From Euryarchaeota archaeon UBA439 (lineage in GTDB: Archaea > Thermoplasmatota > Poseidoniia > Poseidoniales > Thalassarchaeaceae), in contig DANB01000036.1 of assembly GCA_002497245.1 (NCBI GenBank), positions 1 through 11,999 on the forward strand: a stretch of 11,999 nt of DNA, read 5' to 3'. Positions 1-5,616 of the stretch are shown here, one piece after another. The notes beneath the pieces were generated by a model. It had not been told where the DNA came from. It saw only the letters and a program-made list of their open reading frames with translations, and ran no database searches. Numbering within the stretch: the first letter of the stretch is position 1; each line of letters begins with the position of its first letter. The translations under genes were made by a program, and so were the position numbers.

Positions 1-186
1 AGCTAGTGTATGATTTGCTCTATGAGCATTTGAATTGTAATTCTCATAAAAATCACTCATTGCATCAATAACACATTGAGGTTTTTGTGAAGTTGCGGCG
101 TTATCAAAATAGACAAGATTTTTGCCATTAGGTAAAACTCTACCAAGTATTGGAAAATCTGCACGAATTGCATCAATATCTAGCAT
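1..186 (-). CDS. sufS: SufS-type cysteine desulfurase, N-terminal fragment (cut by window edge)
   Basis: This is the first 62 residues of a PLP-dependent class V aminotransferase-fold cysteine desulfurase. The family converts L-cysteine to L-alanine and passes the sulfur, as persulfide, to Fe-S cluster assembly in the cytoplasm. What is seen: a start resembling SufS (MLDIDAIRADFPIL), the hallmark DNAATSQKP at residues 28-36, and NAHRANHTLA at 53-62, which corresponds to the conserved N(V/A)HRG.H.L segment. The PLP lysine and catalytic cysteine lie beyond the left edge, so activity cannot be judged. The ATG at 186 is the likely start because an in-frame TGA lies at 196-198, with no ATG, GTG or TTG between. 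A GGTGA (196-200, minus strand) sits 9 nt upstream and could be a weak ribosome site. The gene diverges from the SLOG gene. The SufS rather than NifS/IscS assignment is from motif memory. Confidence 0.9.
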   Translation of the reverse strand, partial: MLDIDAIRADFPILGRVLPNGKNLVYFDNAATSQKPQCVIDAMSDFYENYNSNAHRANHTLA

Positions 187-210
187 CAGTACATGTCACC
201 ATGTAGTCCG

Positions 211-220
211 AAATGATAAT
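211..220 (-). promoter_or_regulatory. Candidate TATA element for sufS
   Basis: Read on the minus strand this AT-only-but-one stretch (ATTATCATTT) is centred about 29 nt before the sufS ATG. That is the distance expected of an archaeal TATA box for a leaderless or nearly leaderless transcript. It is a weak match, assigned by position and composition only. Confidence 0.25.
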
Positions 221-253
221 CAGATATGAAATAATGTATTGTTTTGTACATGA

Positions 254-262
254 CATTTATCC
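254..262 (+). promoter_or_regulatory. Candidate TATA element for the SLOG gene (leaderless transcript)
   Basis: CATTTATCC is centred about 29 nt upstream of the ATG at 287. No SD-like sequence lies between it and the ATG; the spacer is pyrimidine-rich (cctctctgcccc). Together these suggest a transcript starting at or next to the ATG, as is common in archaea. The TATA match is imperfect. Confidence 0.35.
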
Positions 263-286
263 ATACAGACCTCTCTGCCCCTACTA

Positions 287-736
287 ATGACACCGGGATT
301 TGGACAGAATGTAGTTGACTCGCTTGGGAAAAAAGACCTTAATCAGGATGGCAACATTATCAATTTGGCAGTAGTTGGTAGTAGTAGGTTTTATGATTTT
401 GAAATTTTTGAGGAATTAATTGAGAATTGGGTAGATAAAAATGGGTATCCAGATATGATAATAGTTGGTGGTGCAAGTGGTGTTGATTATATGGCTGAAC
501 GTTGGGCAGACAATAATTCAATTCCTATAGCTATTTTTTCCGAAGAATGGGATGACCCCAATAGAACACTCAGAGACCGAGGTCGTTCAGAGGCTCCTAA
601 TTCATTAACTGAGAAGATATTGAAGTCTGCTACAGATATACTTGCAATTCCATCATCTACTAGTAAATGGACTAGAATTGTAATCGAAATGGCTAATGAA
701 CAAAAAATACCTTTAACTATATATGAAATCGATTAA
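287..736 (+). CDS. DUF2493/SLOG-family (YspA/DprA-like) putative nucleotide-binding protein
   Basis: A 149-residue soluble protein with a Rossmann-like SLOG fold signature. Strand 1 is LAVVGSSRFYDFE (27-39), matching the GxR.(F/Y)(D/T)D pattern of DUF2493. The second motif is MIIVGGASGVDYMAERWA (57-74), the family's GGA.G.D..A..WA. An RDRGRS stretch (96-101) stands where the family has RN residues. IPSSTSKWTRIVIEMA (121-136) corresponds to the GT(R/A).(M/I)...A helix start, and the protein ends in a short strand. SLOG proteins are thought to bind nucleotides or nucleotide-derived ligands and occur in signalling, phage and conflict contexts; no substrate can be read here. Residues 1-25 are not part of the conserved core. 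An internal start is possible, but no good SD supports one. The gene is convergent with TFB, with two bases between the stop codons. Family is fairly sure, function unknown. Confidence 0.75.
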   Translation: MTPGFGQNVVDSLGKKDLNQDGNIINLAVVGSSRFYDFEIFEELIENWVDKNGYPDMIIVGGASGVDYMAERWADNNSIPIAIFSEEWDDPNRTLRDRGRSEAPNSLTEKILKSATDILAIPSSTSKWTRIVIEMANEQKIPLTIYEID

Positions 737-738
737 TT

Positions 739-1761
739 TTAACGTGATTTCTCATCTAATATTTGATTTAATATTTTCAATAACCCTCTTAGAGTCACCT
801 CACTAATTCCTGAGACTTTACAAACTTCACTCTGTGTCCTAGGGGAATTACTATTTTGCGATGCTTTGTACAATATACAACCGGCAATCCCTGAAGGTTT
901 CTTACCTTGCCAGATTAAATTTTCTCCAACTTCGTCCCATAAGTCTCTAGTATCACCCAATACTTTCGGAGGTAATTGCAAATCTGAATGAAATTTTTCA
1001 AAATATTCCTCAGGCCCTGTTATATGATGAGTATTCATTTTTCTAGCTACTAATCTAATTGTCCTTTTCAATTCTTTTCGCTCAACTTCGGTTACCATAT
1101 CAAATGCCTCTGCAATAACATCAATTCTTCTTGGTATTCCTGCTTGCCTTGCTGCAATATAAACACAAGCAGCAGTGACTCCTCTTATGCTCCTTCCAGT
1201 GACTATCCCTTCTTTCATAGAATGTCTATACAGATTTGCAGCTTCTTGCTCGATTTGTTTCGGCAACCCCCCCCTATCTCTGATAAATTGCATAGCAGTA
1301 GTTAAATTTCTACTTCTACTGTCTCTTGTTTTGCTTCTCTGATCAACTCTCTGCCTTCTTCTCCAGTCACGCAAGTTCTTTCCGGTCATTCCATGTCTTG
1401 CTGCGGCTCCAGATGTCAAATCTATCCTGCTAATCTCTGTAGATAGACCTTTATCAGAGATTGTTAAAGATGTTGGAGCCCCAACTCTACTCCTATCTTC
1501 ACCACCTGAATGATTTGTCCACTCAGCACCTGGATCAATCATATTTTCAGCGGCAACATAACCGCATTCTGCACAAATAGTCTCTCCACGAACTGAATCT
1601 GTATCCCATGAATTCGAGCCACAGATTTTACATTTTCCAGTGACTATCTCAGTCCCTCTAGATCGAGAAGGCCTCTTATTTGAATCCAATTCTTTTTTTC
1701 TGGAATTACTTTTTTCATCGAGACTCGATGACTTGCCTTGACTTTGCCGCCTACTCTTCAT
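739..1761 (-). CDS. tfb: Transcription initiation factor IIB (TFB)
   Basis: Archaeal general transcription factor. It binds the TBP-TATA complex and BRE, recruits RNA polymerase and helps set the start site. The 340 residues show an N-terminal zinc ribbon with Cys44, Cys47, Cys63 and Cys66 (CKIC...CAEC), then a B-reader/linker (DPGAEWTNHS, GAPTSLTISDKGLSTEI at about 76-110). Two cyclin-like core repeats follow, at roughly 145-235 (RSIRGVTAACVYIAARQAGIPR) and 245-335 (KKPSGIAGCILYKASQ, ending in a helix-turn-helix SEVCKVSGISEVTLRGL). The first 43 residues before the ribbon are Ser/Lys/Arg-rich low complexity, longer than the short lead-in I expect in archaeal TFBs. The ATG at 1761 is supported by GAGGT 7 nt upstream and a TATA box about 40 nt upstream. 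It diverges from gcvT. Whether this is the main TFB or one of several paralogues cannot be told here. Confidence 0.97.
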   Translation of the reverse strand: MKSRRQSQGKSSSLDEKSNSRKKELDSNKRPSRSRGTEIVTGKCKICGSNSWDTDSVRGETICAECGYVAAENMIDPGAEWTNHSGGEDRSRVGAPTSLTISDKGLSTEISRIDLTSGAAARHGMTGKNLRDWRRRQRVDQRSKTRDSRSRNLTTAMQFIRDRGGLPKQIEQEAANLYRHSMKEGIVTGRSIRGVTAACVYIAARQAGIPRRIDVIAEAFDMVTEVERKELKRTIRLVARKMNTHHITGPEEYFEKFHSDLQLPPKVLGDTRDLWDEVGENLIWQGKKPSGIAGCILYKASQNSNSPRTQSEVCKVSGISEVTLRGLLKILNQILDEKSR

Positions 1762-1768
1762 CTTATCA

Positions 1769-1773
1769 ACCTC
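1769..1773 (-). promoter_or_regulatory. Shine-Dalgarno site for tfb
   Basis: GAGGT on the minus strand, 7 nt before the ATG at 1761. It matches the archaeal 16S anti-SD core and fixes the tfb start. Confidence 0.65.
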
Positions 1774-1796
1774 TAGTTGTATAGTGGTGCTGACAC

Positions 1797-1804
1797 TATA
1801 TAAA
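1797..1804 (-). promoter_or_regulatory. TATA box for tfb
   Basis: TTTATATA on the minus strand, a near-consensus archaeal TATA box. A start site about 25 nt downstream (near 1774) would leave a short leader of roughly 13 nt that still contains the GAGGT ribosome site. This is the best TATA match I see in the window. Confidence 0.6.
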
Positions 1805-1840
1805 CCTCTCTATTTTTTAAGTCAGAATAATTTTCTCTGA

Positions 1841-1852
1841 GATATTTTTTTT
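1841..1852 (+). promoter_or_regulatory. Candidate T-rich promoter element for gcvT
   Basis: GATA followed by eight T, centred about 55 nt before the gcvT ATG. It would place initiation near 1870 and leave a leader of about 30 nt. The assignment rests on position and AT-richness only. Confidence 0.25.
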
Positions 1853-1900
1853 GTTCTTCAAAGCGCCACCTTCTTGCACTTGTTCCTTTTCGAAAGGGGT

Positions 1901-3040
1901 ATGAGTGACGGTAATCTAGTAAGGACAGCACTTTATGAAAATCATTTACAAGCGGGTGCCAATATAGTAGATTTCCATGGTTTCGAACTCCCAATTTGGT
2001 ACACTTCAATCCAAGAAGAACATATTTCTTGTCGAAACAAATCCGGCCTTTTTGATGTTTCACACATGGGTTTTTTCGAGTTTGAAGGTGATGAAGTCCT
2101 TTCATGGTTAAATTCAATAGGAACTCAACAGTTTATTAATTTCGCAAAAGGCAAGTGTGGATATACTCACTTTCTAGACGAAAATGGGCATATAATTGAT
2201 GACATGATTTTTGCAATCAATTCTGAAAATAGCGTATTCGGAGTTCCTAATGCATCTATGATTTCTACAATGTGGGAGTGGTTTAATTCAAAACTTCCAA
2301 GCGATGGTTCAATAAAAATTAATGATTTTTCTAATGAAACAAGTATTATCGCTCTTCAGGGTCCTGAATCAGTCCCAATATTGAGAAATGTATTGGGTAA
2401 AGAGAATGTAGTCTCTAGATTCTCTTGTCAGGATATCGTTGGGAATGATTTAGGAATAACTGGATGGATTCAGGGAACCGGATATACTGGTGAAAGAGGC
2501 GTAGAGATTTTCATTCCAAATAATCAGGCCGCAAGTCTCTGGGAAGCTTTGATTAATTCCGGGGCAATACCAGTTGGTTTAGGTGCCAGAGATACACTTA
2601 GATTGGAAAAGGGTTATCTTCTTTCAGGACAAGATTTTCTTTGGCCAGGGTTAGGCATTCAATCTGAGTCAAATATTCCCGAAGGGTTCCTTTTTCGTAA
2701 TTCTGCAGAAACTAATGTTCCATTCGGTTTGAATCTCGATCACGATTTCATTGGAAAAGAAGCTGTAATTAAATCTATGAATTCGGGTGTTAGATGGCTT
2801 GGATTAGTTTGTCAAGAAAGAGGGCCTAATCCTAGACCAGGGCATATGGTTTTTGATGGCCCAAGTGATTCTGCAAAAAAAGTCGGATATGTCACAAGTG
2901 GAGGGCCTTCTCCAAGTTTGAATAAAACAGGTATCGCAATGGGTTATTTTGAAGGTGTATCTATGGGGCAAGAATTGTGGATACAAGCAAGTAGTAGACG
3001 AAGAGTTAAATCGATTATTGTGCCTACACCTTTCGTCTAA
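1901..3040 (+). CDS. gcvT: Glycine cleavage system T protein (aminomethyltransferase)
   Basis: Transfers the methylene group from aminomethyl-lipoyl H protein to tetrahydrofolate, releasing ammonia; cytoplasmic, working with GcvPA/GcvPB downstream. Seen in 379 residues: RTALYENHLQAGANIVDFHGFELPIWY near the N-terminus (typical T-protein opening), FDVSHMG, the catalytic-region IIDDMIF with Asp100/Asp101, ALQGP, the TGYTGERGVEIF folate-pocket motif, and GARDTLRLEKGYLLSGQDF. FIGKEAV and the C-terminal GCV_T_C barrel follow. Between GQDF and FIGKEAV the protein has about 40 residues where I recall nearer 25 in bacterial relatives, so a small insertion is likely. I chose the ATG at 1901 because MSDGNLVRTALYENH fits the family N-terminus. 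A TTG 27 nt upstream would add a non-homologous stretch. AAAGGGG lies right against the ATG, which is unusually close for an SD. The SDR-like and EF-hand genes separate it from gcvPA. Confidence 0.95.
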   Translation: MSDGNLVRTALYENHLQAGANIVDFHGFELPIWYTSIQEEHISCRNKSGLFDVSHMGFFEFEGDEVLSWLNSIGTQQFINFAKGKCGYTHFLDENGHIIDDMIFAINSENSVFGVPNASMISTMWEWFNSKLPSDGSIKINDFSNETSIIALQGPESVPILRNVLGKENVVSRFSCQDIVGNDLGITGWIQGTGYTGERGVEIFIPNNQAASLWEALINSGAIPVGLGARDTLRLEKGYLLSGQDFLWPGLGIQSESNIPEGFLFRNSAETNVPFGLNLDHDFIGKEAVIKSMNSGVRWLGLVCQERGPNPRPGHMVFDGPSDSAKKVGYVTSGGPSPSLNKTGIAMGYFEGVSMGQELWIQASSRRRVKSIIVPTPFV

Positions 3041-3103
3041 TCCTGTAAGATTTTGTAATTGTGACGGGGTAAGTATCATGTTTACCTTTCCTCACGCATA
3101 TGC

Positions 3104-4657
3104 ATGGCTATATCCGATAAACTAGTCGCAGCGGCAATGAAAAACCTCGAGAAATTATTAATTAGCAAAGGTCTCAATGCCGAAGGAATGATTTCAAAAT
3201 TTGATTTCGATGGTGATGGAGAAATTGATTTAGATGAGTTTGATTCAGGTTTAGAACAACTTACAGGAAGCCGTGCACCTCGCTCTTATTTACAGCCTAT
3301 ATTTTCTGCTATTGACCAAGATGGTAGCGGTAAACTATCTTCAAATGAGTTAATGGCACTTCTAGGGATTGAGAATGAAACAACGGTTAGTTCATCATCT
3401 TTGATTATTTCAAATCATGTTAAAGATAAATATAATGGAGAGTATAAAATACAATCTAGTAAAATTAATGGCAAGGATTGGTATCTTAATCCTAATAATT
3501 GTAGGTTATATTTCTATAATGCCAATGATGGAGGTGCACCTTCTTGGAGTTTAGATGATAGAGAACAAGATGGCAGTAATGATTGGTATGGCGGTGGTTG
3601 GACTAGAGTTCCTGCTGATGGAAACATTCCAGTAGGTACACGTCGATTTGTTGGTGCTGGAAAAATTAATATTTCTGCCGTTGAAGATGACAAACAACCA
3701 GAAGTTAGCAATGAAGTTGTTGAAGAAAATATAGGTAGCAATATGATTGAAGATGATATGATTTCAAGAGCCAATAAATGGACATTGGAATTAAGTGAAA
3801 TGCTTGAAAATTCAGATAGTAACGAGAATATAGATGCTATAAAAGCAGATTTCGATTCTAGATTTGAAGAGGAAATTTCTCAATTGCCATTAGTAGCCCA
3901 AGCCCCCGCTAGAGCTATTTGGAAAATGAAATCTGATGCATTAGTGACTGTTGCTAAAACTAAATTATCTAATGATAATGCGAAAGTCGTGGCTGGATTA
4001 GGTATTGCTGGAGCAGCAATTGGTGCAGTTTCGGCTATTAATCAACCAGATAAAATGAATAACGCTGATGTTGAATTAGTCCCTGATATTGAACAATCTC
4101 CAATAGAAAAAGAAGAGATCTCTGAATCTATTGAATCTTCACATAATACTCCTCAAGTTGAAGTTCCAGATAGAGTGGAAATTCCAGAACAAATTAGTTC
4201 TGAAGAATGGGCTGATGAACATGAAGTTGAAGTCCCAGAAAAGGTTGATTTACCAGATAGAGTTTCGGTAACTGAACCTCTCTCTGAATCATTTTCAGAT
4301 ATGTCAAAGGAAGGCTCTTCTGTGGATGTAGGCATATCTCTAGATGAAATTATTAATCAAATGAATGGGGCTAGATTCTTGAATGAACAAAGAGAATTGA
4401 TTTCAAATTATAAAGGTAAAAATTTCGATTTATCCTTTAGAGTAAATTCTGTCGATCGCACATTTGGAATAGGTATCTCTGAAGAATACCGGCGAGGCAA
4501 TACTCTTAATGTGACTTCTGAATCTAATGAGATTGAGGTTAGGATGAGAAATGATTACGATATAAGCGATATTTCTCCTGGTAGAGAAATGTCATTGAAA
4601 GTCTCTGTTGTAGATTGGAATAGCATTAGGAAAAAATTAGTTGTTAACTCAGTCTAG
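3104..4657 (+). CDS. Multidomain EF-hand calcium-binding protein, function unknown
   Basis: A 517-residue protein I cannot name. Domains seen: (1) residues 1-90, a helical calmodulin-like pair of EF-hands with canonical loops at 34-45 (Asp34, Asp36, Asp38, Glu45) and 71-82 (Asp71, Asp73, Ser75, Glu82), so calcium binding is likely. (2) Residues 110-169, a Trp/Tyr-rich beta module (NGEY, NGKDWY, LYFYNA, PSWSL, WYGGGW). It recalls short Y/W-rich modules in protist and some bacterial proteins; this is a tentative comparison. (3) About 220-290, helical and charged. (4) 295-312, a hydrophobic Gly/Ala-rich helix (VVAGLGIAGAAIGAVSAI), possibly a membrane or glycine-zipper segment. (5) 350-390, acidic, with VEVPDRVEIP and VEVPEKVDLP repeats. 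(6) 414-517, a beta-rich domain that could be an OB-fold. There is no N-terminal signal peptide, so it is probably cytoplasmic or anchored mid-chain. It follows gcvT by 63 nt. Its stop overlaps that of the next, convergent gene. Confidence 0.85.
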   Translation: MAISDKLVAAAMKNLEKLLISKGLNAEGMISKFDFDGDGEIDLDEFDSGLEQLTGSRAPRSYLQPIFSAIDQDGSGKLSSNELMALLGIENETTVSSSSLIISNHVKDKYNGEYKIQSSKINGKDWYLNPNNCRLYFYNANDGGAPSWSLDDREQDGSNDWYGGGWTRVPADGNIPVGTRRFVGAGKINISAVEDDKQPEVSNEVVEENIGSNMIEDDMISRANKWTLELSEMLENSDSNENIDAIKADFDSRFEEEISQLPLVAQAPARAIWKMKSDALVTVAKTKLSNDNAKVVAGLGIAGAAIGAVSAINQPDKMNNADVELVPDIEQSPIEKEEISESIESSHNTPQVEVPDRVEIPEQISSEEWADEHEVEVPEKVDLPDRVSVTEPLSESFSDMSKEGSSVDVGISLDEIINQMNGARFLNEQRELISNYKGKNFDLSFRVNSVDRTFGIGISEEYRRGNTLNVTSESNEIEVRMRNDYDISDISPGREMSLKVSVVDWNSIRKKLVVNSV

Positions 4658-5493
4658 GCAACTTCAAAAGCCTCTTCTATCATTTCATCAAGGCTAATTC
4701 TAGGCCTAAATCCTAATCTTTCTTCAAGAACCCAAGCATCCACAAGTCCGAATACTTCTTCATCATCATTTTGATTTAGTTCTATTTCACATCCTGTTTT
4801 AGAATTATACATATTTGCTAAATCTAGCATTGAGATTCCTTTCCCAGATCCAACTGCAATCTCTTCTCTGGTTAATGGAGGATTCTCTAAAATCCCACCA
4901 ATAACTTGAATCAAATCTTCAATATGTATGAAATCCTTAGGATTAGAGCCATCTCCTGGTACGTTGATCCATCCTATTTGACATTCTCTAGCCCAGCGGT
5001 GTAAGATGCCATTACCTGGTGGTCCTGAAAGTGGAACTCCTTGTACATTAGAAGCTCTAATAATGCTAACTGGTTTTTCTGAATGAGCTCTATCTAATGC
5101 ATTCTCTTCCATCCATAATTGACCTTCTGCAGCGGTATCACGCGGTGCCAATGTAGAATCAAGTCCATAGAATGGTTCTCCAGGCTCCCATTGAGGATGG
5201 ACTCTAAGTGTACCTACTATGATTAAGTGAATACTTCCGTGCCTATCTACAGCATCTAAAATGGGTCTAGCCGCATTCATCATTTCCAATTTTGTCTGTC
5301 TATCATTTCTTTCGAATGATGATTCAACAGGTCTTGAATTAATATGTATCAGGGCGTTACAAGGAGTCAATAAAGAATCAATAGTTAGTTGGTCTTTAAT
5401 TGCCTCATCAGGAATTACTACAGCGGCATTTCCTAACATTTCCACTATATATGGGGCAACAAAAGTATCTGAAGCAGTGATGGCAACCTTCAT
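4654..5493 (-). CDS. NAD(P)-epimerase-like extended SDR protein with degenerate motifs
   Basis: A 279-residue protein with the overall pattern of extended short-chain dehydrogenases (sugar-nucleotide epimerase/dehydratase type). It has an N-terminal Rossmann strand (KVAITASDTFVAPYIVEML), IIVGTLRV (about the active-site Ser strand) and SIIRASNVQGVP (the R..NVYGP motif). NPKDFIHIEDLIQVIGGIL (the RDF.HV.D motif), VGSGKGISMLDLA and LGFRPRISLDEMI (the LG..P...L.E.. tail) follow. The TGxxGxxG loop reads TASDTFVA, so all three glycines are replaced, and no YxxxK pair is visible. It may bind a different ligand, or be regulatory or non-catalytic. The ATG at 5493 is preferred over one 66 nt upstream: it begins the Rossmann strand directly and has GAGG 9 nt before it. 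Antisense to its neighbours; it diverges from gcvPA. Fold fairly sure, activity unknown. Confidence 0.8.
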   Translation of the reverse strand: MKVAITASDTFVAPYIVEMLGNAAVVIPDEAIKDQLTIDSLLTPCNALIHINSRPVESSFERNDRQTKLEMMNAARPILDAVDRHGSIHLIIVGTLRVHPQWEPGEPFYGLDSTLAPRDTAAEGQLWMEENALDRAHSEKPVSIIRASNVQGVPLSGPPGNGILHRWARECQIGWINVPGDGSNPKDFIHIEDLIQVIGGILENPPLTREEIAVGSGKGISMLDLANMYNSKTGCEIELNQNDDEEVFGLVDAWVLEERLGFRPRISLDEMIEEAFEVA

Positions 5494-5502
5494 TCTAACG
5501 TG

Positions 5503-5506
5503 CCTC
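5503..5506 (-). promoter_or_regulatory. Shine-Dalgarno-like site deciding the SDR-like gene start
   Basis: GAGG on the minus strand, 9 nt before the ATG at 5493. It favours that start over the in-frame ATG at 5559, whose extra 22 residues (MVRSIHQTD...) have no counterpart in the fold. Confidence 0.45.
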
Positions 5507-5543
5507 GACTGTTTCCTAAACAATAAGAGGATATCGGTCTGAT

Positions 5544-5549
5544 GTATAC
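5544..5549 (-). promoter_or_regulatory. Candidate TATA element for the SDR-like gene
   Basis: GTATAC, a palindrome, lies about 53 nt before the ATG at 5493 and would give a leader of roughly 27 nt that includes the GAGG site. Being in the divergent region, it could also act for the other strand. Weak evidence. Confidence 0.25.
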
Positions 5550-5596
5550 TTCTCACCAACGAACAATTAAGTCATTATTTACCATCCAGAATATGT

Positions 5597-5610
5597 AAGG
5601 AGTCGGTGAT
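5597..5610 (+). promoter_or_regulatory. Split Shine-Dalgarno site for gcvPA
   Basis: AAGGAG, then TC, then GGTGAT, ending 6 nt before the ATG at 5617. Both halves match the complement of the 16S 3' end (AGGAGGTGAT). The GGTGAT half is the one at usable spacing. Confidence 0.5.
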
Positions 5611-5616
5611 AGCCTC

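Noticed and set aside
1874..1900. Longer gcvT beginning at a TTG (MHLFLFERG...)
   Set aside because: The nine extra residues have no match in the T-protein family, and the ATG at 1901 starts at the conserved family N-terminus.
1773..2117. Open frame of 114 codons on the minus strand across the gcvT start
   Set aside because: Lies antisense to conserved GcvT codons, has no SD and no recognisable motif; a shadow frame.
2804..3079. Open frame on the minus strand over the gcvT end
   Set aside because: Antisense to the conserved C-terminal domain of GcvT, with no domain or ribosome site.
3398..4100. Possible signal peptide or multiple transmembrane helices in the EF-hand protein
   Set aside because: Only one hydrophobic stretch (295-312) is present and the N-terminus is an EF-hand helix, so export or a multi-pass topology is not supported.
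5261..5542. Plus-strand frame over the SDR-like gene start
   Set aside because: Mirrors the SDR coding sequence; the hydrophobic look comes from the reversed codons.
5494..5559. Longer SDR-like protein beginning at the ATG at 5559
   Set aside because: The 22 extra residues precede the first Rossmann strand, have no counterpart in the fold and would remove the leader that holds the GAGG site.
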